Positions 7,758 through 16,230 of a DNA stretch of 64,000 nt are shown piece after piece. Location: positions 133,775-197,774 of the forward strand of contig NZ_OMPQ01000015.1 in the NCBI RefSeq assembly GCF_900313025.1, given 5' to 3'. Position 1 is the stretch's first letter; each line of letters begins with the position of its first letter. The translations under genes and the position numbers were made by a program. The notes beneath the pieces are model-generated. The model did no database searches. It was given only the letters and a program-made list of their open reading frames with translations, and was not told where the DNA came from. The stretch comes from Pseudophaeobacter sp. EL27. GTDB lineage: Bacteria > Pseudomonadota > Alphaproteobacteria > Rhodobacterales > Rhodobacteraceae.

Positions 7758-10700
7758 ACGGCTACTCGGTTCATGTCCTTAACTATTGTGACAATTTCCC
7801 GAACTTGAGGTTTCGAGAAAACTCCCAAAATTCCCAGCTCATTTATGTCAGTAAAAGGGCTTTCATAAAAAAGCCTCGGATCTACGATCCCATTCTCGCA
7901 CAAGAAATCGAGCAACAAGTCGAGGAACTCATTCTGGTCTCCATTGAGCTGATGGCTGGCAGAAAACTCGGAAAATGCCGCTTTGGCTGCGGAACGTTCC
8001 AGCCCAGTCAAAGACCTCAAGAAGTTCGCCAAACCGGTATCGGTTCGAATCTCTTCCAAGTGGCTTTCTTCTGCCACTCCCAACTCAACAAGCATTCCCT
8101 CAAGTTCACTGAGATCCTGTTCCGTCACTGGGATCGCTCTCCTGATCCGTTGAAGAGCTACATGATCGGAGTGTTCTTCGATGAACCGCCGCACCTTCAT
8201 CTTGAAGCGCGCCTTGTCGAAACCGCTGCCGACATCAGGCAAATCGATCTGATCACCGCGCCCAATTTCGTCCTCAAAGTCAGTGATGACGATTTTGCGT
8301 TCCTGGGGTTTGATAAGGTCTGCAAGCAGCCGAAGTCGTCTCCTGATGTCTTCCAGCATCTCAACGGTTACATCGACCCAAAATTCATCCGTCTGAATTT
8401 CCAGGATGAGCTCCATTTCCCGAGAAACCGCAGGTACATTGGTCAGCGTCGCCAAGGATGCCGCAAACTTGACAATCCGGTCCTGGAGGCGGGCAAACCC
8501 TGTGTCCGCGCGCAGAAGCATAAGTTGGGCATTGAGAAGCAACAAATCGAACTGTTTAGCCGGTAGCCCATCATCCTCAAAAGAACTTGGCAGCCCAGCG
8601 ACATCGTCGCAGAGCGTCATCCGATCGTCGAAACTGAGATGCTCCCAATTTTCTGCATTCTGGAATTCCTCAACGGCACGCCTTTTGGCGCGCACCAGGA
8701 AATTTTCCGTGTTCATGCCCCGCACTTCATCAGACAATCGGGATTTTAATCCGGAAATTAGTTCTTCGTGCGGTTCGTCCTGTTCCTGAATGTCGCCTAT
8801 CAGATCGACCCTTGCTGTGAACAAACGTTCTCCTATTGGTCTTGCCACCGCTGCGTCCATCGCCTTCGGGTTCTCGCGGAAAAATTCCAGGTTCTGGCAA
8901 AAGTCAAAAATCAGAAATTCCTGCTTGTCCTCCCCTGGCCCGAACAAGTCCGGACACAAGCGTGTACCTCGGCCGACCATCTGCCAAAACTTTGTCTTGG
9001 AGCGAACAATCTTGAAGAATACGAGGTTTAACACTTCAGGAACATCGATACCGGTGTCCATCATGTCGACTGAAACGGCGATGCTTGGGTTTTTCTCAGC
9101 CTCGGAAAAATCGTCAATCAAAGATTGAGCATAGGGAACGCTATAGTCTATCAGCTGGGCAAATTTTCCCTGGTAGTGCGGGTAATTGGCATTGAACCTT
9201 TCGACGAGAAACTGGGCATGCTTGCTACTCTTAGCAAAGACAATTGTTTTTCCGAGCCGATCCCCACCGGAGACTTTGATACCATTGACCATCAGGTGCT
9301 CCAGGACCTTGTCCACGGTATCTTTGTTGAACAGCCATTCGTTCAAGTCTCCTGCATCAACGTGGTCAGGAACATTCCCCTCCTCGTCCCACTCAAGGTT
9401 GTCCCACTCGTCTTTTTCTTCTTCGGAAAGTTCGTCGTAGGAAATGCCGCTTCTCTGGAACTTCAAGGGAACAGAAATTGATTTAGGTGGAACAAGGTAA
9501 CCGTCGGATACCGCATCATCCAGATCATATGCATCCGTAGGAACTCCCCGCTCAAGCTGGAAGAGCGAGTATGTGTCCCGATCGATCTCGTCCCTTGGGG
9601 TAGCAGTAAGCCCAACCAGCAGACTATCGAAGTACTCAAAAATCGCTCGGTACTTCCGGTAGACTGAACGGTGGGCTTCATCGATGACGATCAGATCGAA
9701 ATGCCCTGGTCCGAAGCGTTTTTCGCCCCCTTTTACCTCATCGATCAATCCCATCATGGTCGGATAGGTTGAAAGCATCACGCGCGCTCCGGCGTGATCG
9801 TTTTTTGACGGATCATGGCGCTCCAGGAGGTTCGCGCTTGGAGCAGAAGGCAAATGGGTCTTGAAAGCGCCATGAGCTTGTTTGACCAGAGCCACCCGAT
9901 CCGCAAGGAACAACACCCTACGCACCCAATTCGCGCGCATAAGCTGGTCAATCAAGGCGATGACTGTCCGGGTCTTTCCACTGCCGGTAGCCATGACCAG
10001 AAGGGCCTTACGTTGCCGGTCTTTTTCGAATGCCTCCCCGACGCGACGTACGGCCCGCTGCTGGTAGAAACGGCCTGCGATGTCCTCGTCTACAGCAATC
10101 TTCCCGAGGTTTTTCCTGGTCGCACGCCGTTGCTGAAGAAGGTCCAGCTCGTCTTTCTTCAGGAAACCCGACATCTGCCGAGGCGGGTACATTTTGTCAT
10201 CCCAGAACCAGTGTTCATACCCATTCGTCGTAAAAATAGCCGGGCGCTGACCATACATCTTCTCAAGGCAATCCGCATAGAGTTTTGCCTGCTGTTGTCC
10301 AATTCGGCTGTCCTTCCGGGTCCTCTTCGCTTCAACAACCGCCAGAGGCTTTCCATCATCGCCCCAAAGCACGTAGTCAACAAATCCTTTGCCAGATTGG
10401 TTTGGCATGCCAAGAACTGGAAACTCGCGGTCACGTTCCTGGTCGAGAGGCCAGCCTGCTTCCGAGAGAAGAAGGTCGATGAAAGCATCCCTTGTTGCGG
10501 CTTCGTCATAATCATGAGGATCAGGAACTGCTTGATTGGCTGCACGTGCAGCAGCGACCTCGGCCCTCAGGGAGGCCAGCTCCTCCTCAAGAGCCTTCCG
10601 CCCTTCCTCCGAGGCTCTACGGGCTTCTTCGGCATCCTCCAGAGCTTTCTGGGCCTCTGTGTGCTTGTCACCAAGTTCCTTGATCTGTTGAACGGTGCTC

Positions 10701-11146
10701 GCCGTAATTGTCAGCGTTTTTTCCAGTTTCCCAGCATCGAATTTCAGAGCTGGGTCTGGTTTCGCACCCTGGGAGTAGGTCCGCGCAATCCAGTAACAAA
10801 CATGAAACAACTCTCTGACGGTAGAAGCGGCATCCTGGGAACTGATCTTTTTTCCACTGTCATGCGCCGCCCTGTTGCCCTGGTCTTTGATGTATCGGGC
10901 CTTGGTCACGATCGCAGGGCCGGTCAACGCCTCAAGGCTGGGTTCGGCGATCAATGCCGCCAAAGTGGGATTGTAGGGCTTCCTCAACGCGGGGTCGCGG
11001 CGGTAGAGCCATTTCATAGTTGTTTCAAGCGTGAGCCGCGCCCAGAAACATGCCCCACGAGGATCCGAGAGAGCTGCAGATTCAGCCTTGCCCGACAGCT
11101 CAAACAACTGGGTAAATTCTGCTTCAAGAAAGCGAAACTGGCTCAT
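7754..11146 (-). CDS. hsdR: Type I restriction enzyme R subunit
   Basis: This 1130-residue protein is the motor and nuclease subunit of a type I restriction enzyme, which cuts unmodified DNA after ATP-driven translocation. Residues 1-110 are a DUF4145 (HEPN-like) domain and residues 152-205 a coiled coil. The PD-(D/E)xK nuclease follows (FVDYVLW with D257; VVEAKR with E272 and K274). The helicase part has Walker A GSGKT (388-392), DEAH (489-492), TATPRDE and the arginine-finger motif QMVGRGTRLCPD. The C-terminal third is the HsdM/S-contacting region. All catalytic motifs are intact. It starts 5 bp after the DUF262 gene, and hsdM and hsdS lie upstream on the same strand. Confidence 0.95.
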   Translation of the reverse strand: MSQFRFLEAEFTQLFELSGKAESAALSDPRGACFWARLTLETTMKWLYRRDPALRKPYNPTLAALIAEPSLEALTGPAIVTKARYIKDQGNRAAHDSGKKISSQDAASTVRELFHVCYWIARTYSQGAKPDPALKFDAGKLEKTLTITASTVQQIKELGDKHTEAQKALEDAEEARRASEEGRKALEEELASLRAEVAAARAANQAVPDPHDYDEAATRDAFIDLLLSEAGWPLDQERDREFPVLGMPNQSGKGFVDYVLWGDDGKPLAVVEAKRTRKDSRIGQQQAKLYADCLEKMYGQRPAIFTTNGYEHWFWDDKMYPPRQMSGFLKKDELDLLQQRRATRKNLGKIAVDEDIAGRFYQQRAVRRVGEAFEKDRQRKALLVMATGSGKTRTVIALIDQLMRANWVRRVLFLADRVALVKQAHGAFKTHLPSAPSANLLERHDPSKNDHAGARVMLSTYPTMMGLIDEVKGGEKRFGPGHFDLIVIDEAHRSVYRKYRAIFEYFDSLLVGLTATPRDEIDRDTYSLFQLERGVPTDAYDLDDAVSDGYLVPPKSISVPLKFQRSGISYDELSEEEKDEWDNLEWDEEGNVPDHVDAGDLNEWLFNKDTVDKVLEHLMVNGIKVSGGDRLGKTIVFAKSSKHAQFLVERFNANYPHYQGKFAQLIDYSVPYAQSLIDDFSEAEKNPSIAVSVDMMDTGIDVPEVLNLVFFKIVRSKTKFWQMVGRGTRLCPDLFGPGEDKQEFLIFDFCQNLEFFRENPKAMDAAVARPIGERLFTARVDLIGDIQEQDEPHEELISGLKSRLSDEVRGMNTENFLVRAKRRAVEEFQNAENWEHLSFDDRMTLCDDVAGLPSSFEDDGLPAKQFDLLLLNAQLMLLRADTGFARLQDRIVKFAASLATLTNVPAVSREMELILEIQTDEFWVDVTVEMLEDIRRRLRLLADLIKPQERKIVITDFEDEIGRGDQIDLPDVGSGFDKARFKMKVRRFIEEHSDHVALQRIRRAIPVTEQDLSELEGMLVELGVAEESHLEEIRTDTGLANFLRSLTGLERSAAKAAFSEFSASHQLNGDQNEFLDLLLDFLCENGIVDPRLFYESPFTDINELGILGVFSKPQVREIVTIVKDMNRVAV

Positions 11147-11151
11147 ATCGC

Positions 11152-13242
11152 CTAACCCTCTCCAAGTTGCCGATCGAGTGATTGGCGAACCAAGCCAATC
11201 ACGTATGGCAGTTGCTCAAGGTCTGTCATTTTGACCTCTGTGTTTCCGTTTCCCCACCGCCCGACACTTGAGACGTCCACTGCCAAACTGTGTGGATCAT
11301 TCAGATCAGGCAAATCGATGTTAAGTGAAATCCTCAGAGCTCTGGCCTGCGGCACGACATCAACGAAATTGGTTTCCGCTTTGTAGGCGACGTAGAGCTT
11401 CAAGAACTCTTCCGACACACATGGATCCAGGGCTGTCACTTCTCGCCGAAACCCTTCGAATAGATCTCGGATTACTCCCCCCGCCAAGTTCGGGTGATCT
11501 TCTATGGAATACTTCTCCGGTTTCTCGGGCTGGCATTGGTAACTATCAAGAACTGAGGGAGACAGCTCGGGTGCCGTCCAAACGACGACAGCGTGCTGGA
11601 TCATGCGTTTAGCGCGGTCCACGATGGCTGGCTCATTCCAAATATCTATTCCTGCCAAGCCTTTGTTTACACGAAGTGGACTTTCTTTGAAGCCGCCTTC
11701 CATGTCCCGCTTTTCTTGGAATGGCCTATCGCTCATCTCTGAATTGTAGCCCGTCAAGGTTAAGTTGCCGATGGTATGCAACCATTTTTCCTGGACTGAC
11801 TTCCAATCTGCACCGAGTGAACTGCGCCAAGCCGGAGAAAGGTTATCGTTCTGCGGCAGGATGTGTTCGATGGTGTAGTCGTCAACGTGAACTCGTTCCT
11901 TGCGGCCATAGTTTTCGAAGCGGCGTAGCCAATAGGATCTGCTCCGGAAATTGTACAAATCACGTTCAATCAAGCGCGACGCAAATTCTTCGTCTCGTGG
12001 AAACCTGCGATAGGACTTCATGTTCATGAAATGAGCCATCACACTTTCAAGATACCGGTCCTTTTTCAATGACCTACTGAAAGTGGCAAAGGTCTTGTTC
12101 AGCGAGTTTGTAGGCACCGCACAGACGGCTCTCCGGAAGACATACGACTCGATCAAGCGAACAATCTTGCGAAAATCTTCGCCATCCAGCAGCCCATCTT
12201 CGAAGTCCGCATAGACTTCCAATAGAAATGGGTATGAAACATCCACACGAAGTTCACGAAGGTCCTTGAATGCCGTATCGAGCTTTTGGTCTGCCTCCTG
12301 TCCCAACGCAATCGCACAATAAAAGCGAGCGAATTTTCGCAATTCCTGAACGAGTTCTTCTGTCACTTTGCCTTCCGCAGATTTGCGGCGCGAGTAGTCC
12401 TTGAATGCTTCGTAGACATCATCTCGACGAGGCAGGTTCCCGGTGGCCACGGCCAAATAGTGACGCATGAAGCTGTCAAAGTGGCTGGCGTAGGCGATTT
12501 GCCCAAACCCTTCTTCCATCTTTCGCCAATACTGTTCGTAGAGCCGGGTTTGCAGCTTTGGTTCAAGCCCCATAAGGATGAAGTTCCTGATGAGATCAGC
12601 CTGAGACAGCTCCTTACCTGTCGAGTTCATGCTTTCAAAAATCAACTGAGGATTGTCGTGTTCACGGCTCAGGGCGACATCGACAATCATGAGCTTCGCC
12701 AGACCTGAACAAATATCAGCCATCACCGTGTCGTCCCCAGACAACCAATCCGAGAACAGTCGAAAGTTCTCCTTCACACGATATGAGGCCGGTTCGGGAA
12801 ATTCATCGCCGGCAACAACCGAATTCAGGGTTGTCCGGTCAGTCTTGGAAAGCAACAACTTGAACTGCCTTTCGCCAGTCTCATCCGGATCCATCAAGTA
12901 TCGGTTTCGGATTTTCTTCCTGGAGAAACCGTCAACAGGTTCGCTGTCACCAAGCACATTCGAGAGCGCAGCAAGCAGAAGAGAAACCGACGTCAGCCGT
13001 TGTTGACCATCAATGACCAGCAATGGTGCCCGGCTGGATGCGTTTGAAAGGCTTTCCTCAATGTACACCACTGAACCCAGAAAATGGACCGGGATATGGT
13101 CGCTTCGCCCCGCACGCAGGATATCGTCCCAGAGCTGTCGGCATTCTTTCTCTGTCCAAGAATATGTGCGCTGGTAGATCGGGATCACAAACTGCGGGGC
13201 CGCGTTAATGAAGGCTAAGAGGTTTGCGTCAGTTGCTTTCAT
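11152..13242 (-). CDS. DUF262/DUF1524 protein (GmrSD-like type IV restriction)
   Basis: A 696-residue single-chain protein. The N-terminal DUF262 (ParB/Srx-like, GmrS) domain shows IPIYQRTYSW, the DGQQR motif (78-82) and FESMNSTGKELS. The C-terminal DUF1524 (GmrD, HNH nuclease-like) domain shows YTIEHILPQN with H460 and HTIGNLTLTGYNSEMSDRPF. In GmrSD enzymes the first domain hydrolyses nucleotides and the second cuts modified DNA. Fusions like this one are widespread, often next to type I R-M genes, where they may restrict modified phage DNA that the type I enzyme cannot. It is followed by hsdR after 5 bp and preceded by a scarred region. Both active-site regions look intact. Confidence 0.88.
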   Translation of the reverse strand: MKATDANLLAFINAAPQFVIPIYQRTYSWTEKECRQLWDDILRAGRSDHIPVHFLGSVVYIEESLSNASSRAPLLVIDGQQRLTSVSLLLAALSNVLGDSEPVDGFSRKKIRNRYLMDPDETGERQFKLLLSKTDRTTLNSVVAGDEFPEPASYRVKENFRLFSDWLSGDDTVMADICSGLAKLMIVDVALSREHDNPQLIFESMNSTGKELSQADLIRNFILMGLEPKLQTRLYEQYWRKMEEGFGQIAYASHFDSFMRHYLAVATGNLPRRDDVYEAFKDYSRRKSAEGKVTEELVQELRKFARFYCAIALGQEADQKLDTAFKDLRELRVDVSYPFLLEVYADFEDGLLDGEDFRKIVRLIESYVFRRAVCAVPTNSLNKTFATFSRSLKKDRYLESVMAHFMNMKSYRRFPRDEEFASRLIERDLYNFRSRSYWLRRFENYGRKERVHVDDYTIEHILPQNDNLSPAWRSSLGADWKSVQEKWLHTIGNLTLTGYNSEMSDRPFQEKRDMEGGFKESPLRVNKGLAGIDIWNEPAIVDRAKRMIQHAVVVWTAPELSPSVLDSYQCQPEKPEKYSIEDHPNLAGGVIRDLFEGFRREVTALDPCVSEEFLKLYVAYKAETNFVDVVPQARALRISLNIDLPDLNDPHSLAVDVSSVGRWGNGNTEVKMTDLEQLPYVIGLVRQSLDRQLGEG

Positions 13243-13252
13243 GAATAATGTC

Positions 13253-13671
13253 TCAAATACCGTTCTTAAGATCAGGAAAATCCTGGAAGAGATGCTCTTT
13301 CACTTTTTCCATGGCGACTCATCGAGCGGCCTCCTGCAATGCACTTTATTCAGAACATCATAATCGACACTTTTCAACGTATCGGCGAGTTTCTTTTTCA
13401 GGGCGACGACGACATCTCGTCTCGGTCAGTGCGCCTCAAAGTCATCCACCTCGGAAAAATTGATCCATAGAAGGAGAAATCCCAATGGTCGATCAGCGCC
13501 GGTTCGTCGTCGAAACCTCTTCCTGCTGTGTTCAGAAAATGGCACAGGATCCTGAGGCTGACCAGGGTGACAGCTACCACTGCGACGATGATTGCCAAAT
13601 CCACGTAGCTCGCATTCTGAAAAAGTATCACCTTTCACATCGCTCTCTGAAACCAGGCACCAGCACACCAC
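13253..13671 (-). pseudogene. Probable decayed small gene between the two halves of the R-M operon
   Basis: Protein-like segments follow one another on the minus strand in different frames. A frame with a hydrophobic N-terminal helix (YVDLAIIVAVVAVTLVSL) ends at 13398; an overlapping one ends in LLLWINFSEVDDFEAH; then comes RDVVVALKKKLADTLKSVDYD, and finally MEKVKEHLFQDFPDLKNGI stopping at 13253. The pattern suggests one gene broken by two or three frameshifts. No family is recognisable and parts may be chance. The 77-residue frame at 13398-13631 (GTG start) could alternatively be a genuine small membrane protein. Confidence 0.35.
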
Positions 13672-13747
13672 TTTGCAGAATAAGCATATCAGGTTTCCAA
13701 GGGTGGCAGACTCTACATCATGGTGAGGGATTTCGCGGGCGGACAGG

Positions 13748-13978
13748 TCATGAGAGTTCGACCTTCATTTCGCTGTCCCGTCCATTGTTAGATAGTGTCC
13801 AGCGCTGAAATCGGAGGATGCTTCCATCGTCACACATGGTCTTGGTTAATGTCGATTTTGATTCAGGATGCAATACGATCCAGAGGAGGCCAAAGGCTGC
13901 CTCTCGCTTGCCGTGATCAATACCGTGCATCTTCAGAATCTTGTTAATTTCGTAAATCCGCGCTCTATCATCCATCAC
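13748..13978 (-). CDS. Small hypothetical protein
   Basis: A 76-residue frame starts at an ATG that follows AGGAAGG at good spacing, one of the better ribosome sites in the locus. The sequence is evenly mixed and helical at the start (RIYEINKILKMHG), with no recognised domain. It lies between the hsdM-hsdS-unknown part and the DUF262-hsdR part of the minus-strand operon, so a role in that system is possible. The 148 bp between it and the upstream gene hold nothing visible. Confidence 0.45.
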   Translation of the reverse strand: MMDDRARIYEINKILKMHGIDHGKREAAFGLLWIVLHPESKSTLTKTMCDDGSILRFQRWTLSNNGRDSEMKVELS

Positions 13979-14126
13979 TCATCCTTCCTCTACTCTCATC
14001 CCCAGTTCGCCCAACTTAGAACAAAGTCGCTGAGCCGACCGGCTGCCGTCACACGTATAGCCAGAAACCGCGCTCCAAGATGGCTCTTAGGAGCGAAAGG
14101 GAATGCAGTTCTGGTTCCGGCATCAA

Positions 14127-15071
14127 TCACTCCGCAAAGATGGCATCCGCGTTCAAAAGATCGGTCAGGTATGGTGTGAATCCGGCCAAAACAACGGTCA
14201 TCGCCACCATGTCCCGCATATCTATCTCACGAAGACGGCTTGCAGGATTGCCAGCATGGCGGATACCAGGATAGTTCGACGCAAAGCCATAGAGGTTGCT
14301 GATTGCCGCGCGAACGGTGGCATGTGGCCAACTGTCAATGTGATGCGTCATTTGCCCCAATGAATCCCGCTCCACCCCAGGAACTTTTGCCGCCAATTCC
14401 TCGAGAAGTTTGAACTCGGCTTCAATACATTGTCGAATGCGCCGTGACGAACGGTCTTCCTTCAAATCCCTGATGGAATCTTCGAAGTCGGTCATGAGCA
14501 AAGCCAGGGCTTCATCTTGGCTCGTTGCCGTCCGCAGGTCCCGAACAAGTTTAGCAAATACACCTGGCAATGTTGGATGAAGGGTCAAACCATTCCCATT
14601 GGCTGGACGACGCAGATCATACCTCAAACTGAACTTATCCAGGAAACTCTCAAGTAGGTTGAAGTACTCGTTGGCAAGAGGATCGCCACCGAACTCCTCC
14701 ACCACATCAAAGGCATCTTCGAGTGCCTGAACAATCTGAAGCTCAGTAGTCTGCTCATCGGCAAAGAAAGACTGCAGATAATCCCATGCCAGGTCCTCAC
14801 GGGACGAGGCATCGTTGTAGGCTTCAAGCCTTTCCTGATAGGTTTCAAAGGCAGCGTCAAAATCTTGACGCGCTTCAATATCACCTGGAAGAAATATCTC
14901 GCCATCAGCATTTAGCTCTGCTGGTTGGGGTTCCGTCGGCTGAGCTGGCCTTGGCACGACATCACGAAACAAGTCCAAATAGAGTGAGCCATCAACATCA
15001 TCAAAGTCCTGAAGCGGTAGAAAAACCCCTTCCGAAATATCCGACCTTACACCACAGAATTCTCCTCGCAT
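14127..15071 (-). CDS. Unknown protein coupled to hsdS
   Basis: A 314-residue soluble, acidic, helical protein. The start is placed at ATG 15069-15071, one base after the hsdS stop; a longer frame to 15122 would overlap hsdS. The N-terminal third is rich in acidic residues and proline. The C-terminal part reads IRQCIEAEFKLLEELAAKV and later LYGFASNYPGIRHAGNPASR, a segment reminiscent of the helical C-terminal domains of abortive-infection proteins, where a G-I/L-R-H/N turn is common. That likeness is weak. The tight spacing to hsdS means it is expressed with the modification genes, so it may be an accessory defence factor or a regulator of the enzyme. Confidence 0.6.
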   Translation of the reverse strand: MRGEFCGVRSDISEGVFLPLQDFDDVDGSLYLDLFRDVVPRPAQPTEPQPAELNADGEIFLPGDIEARQDFDAAFETYQERLEAYNDASSREDLAWDYLQSFFADEQTTELQIVQALEDAFDVVEEFGGDPLANEYFNLLESFLDKFSLRYDLRRPANGNGLTLHPTLPGVFAKLVRDLRTATSQDEALALLMTDFEDSIRDLKEDRSSRRIRQCIEAEFKLLEELAAKVPGVERDSLGQMTHHIDSWPHATVRAAISNLYGFASNYPGIRHAGNPASRLREIDMRDMVAMTVVLAGFTPYLTDLLNADAIFAE

Positions 15072-15072
15072 C

Positions 15073-16230
15073 TTAGAGTTCTCCTCGAAACGCCCGATCT
15101 TGGATCGATGCAAACAAGGCACGTTGTTTCAATGCGCTTTCCTCAGCCAAAACAATTTGTTTGTGAAGTGACTTGAGCCGTTCTGAAAAAGCTCTTTGCT
15201 CAGTCAAAGGCGGAATGGAGACTGGCAATTCACGAAGCCGTGTCAAAGTAATTTCTCTGAACGTTGCACCTTTTACCTGTTTCTGGATCCAGCCTTGAAC
15301 GGCGGGAAAGTGAAGAAAAGAATTCAGGTACTCGACTGTTGTTTCATCCCCAGGTGCGATCCTTGCTGTACCTTGCGTTAGGTTTGCACCATCTAATTCA
15401 GTCGGAACAATCGCGGTCGTACCCACCGTCGCGCGAATACTCATTACGATCTCACCAGCTTCCACTCGGGAACGAGTGAATTTTGCGGCTATCTCTGGAT
15501 CCGTATGACGAAGACCGGTCGTAGAGATCTTGCCACCAGATATGTCACCTGTTCGAATATAAGGAACTCCGCCTGGAAATTCCTCGCCGGCTTGAACGAT
15601 ACCATATGTCACAACCGTTCCATCACGGACGACTTCGGAAAGTTGCTTGGTGGGCCAAAGTGCTGCCTTTAGCCCCTCTCCAAACATCTCATGAAAGATC
15701 GCCTGTCCGAGAGTGTTAAGTTTGTCGAGGGCGTGCGTACGGAGGCGGCGTAAGGCGTCCGCCTGATCCAGGATCCCCGCAATTCGCTTCTGCTCCTCCA
15801 GCGGCGGGAGGGGAATTTCGAGCCGGCGCAACACATCGAGTTTGATCCCTTTGACGGTTGCACCCGTTGCTTGGTCTTCGAGTTTCCTTGAGTTCGCCAG
15901 GAGCGCATGCAGGAGATATTGCCGATCTACATGCTTTGATGGGATCAGCGCTTTCAGATCCTGGTTTATCGCCAAATCAATGGTATTTATCGCAGCTTTT
16001 CCAACCGCCATGCGGGTTGGGACAATGATGTTGCCTGCGGGAATTACCTGTGTGGCCGAATTTGCCACTCCTGCGGCAGTGATCGAGTCGACTGTTTTTC
16101 CGAGCTCTGCGCTCTTGAAATCCTTAACCGATGCCCATGGTATTTCTCCGCCCCAATATTCTGAGACTTTCTTGTCGGGTGTACCACCGCCTCGTATTTC
16201 TACGATGTCGCCGAGAGGACTTGAATTCAT
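15073..16230 (-). CDS. hsdS: Type I restriction-modification specificity subunit
   Basis: This 385-residue S subunit determines the DNA site recognised by the methylase and restriction complexes. Two target-recognition domains are visible. The first (MNSSPLGDIVEIRGGGTPDK to LRRLEIPLPPLEEQKRIAGI) is followed by a central conserved helix (ILDQADALRRLRTHALDKL). The second (WPTKQLSEVVRDGTVVTYG to LPVSIPPLTEQRAFSERL) is followed by the distal helix. The paired P-P-L-x-E-Q motifs before each helix are typical. The start overlaps the hsdM stop by 4 bp. The protein is full length; the recognition sequence cannot be read from it. Confidence 0.93.
   Translation of the reverse strand: MNSSPLGDIVEIRGGGTPDKKVSEYWGGEIPWASVKDFKSAELGKTVDSITAAGVANSATQVIPAGNIIVPTRMAVGKAAINTIDLAINQDLKALIPSKHVDRQYLLHALLANSRKLEDQATGATVKGIKLDVLRRLEIPLPPLEEQKRIAGILDQADALRRLRTHALDKLNTLGQAIFHEMFGEGLKAALWPTKQLSEVVRDGTVVTYGIVQAGEEFPGGVPYIRTGDISGGKISTTGLRHTDPEIAAKFTRSRVEAGEIVMSIRATVGTTAIVPTELDGANLTQGTARIAPGDETTVEYLNSFLHFPAVQGWIQKQVKGATFREITLTRLRELPVSIPPLTEQRAFSERLKSLHKQIVLAEESALKQRALFASIQDRAFRGEL

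Noticed and set aside
9815-11155. A 446-codon plus-strand frame inside hsdR
   Set aside because: It lies wholly antisense to the intact hsdR reading frame with all its motifs; it has no ribosome site or domain.
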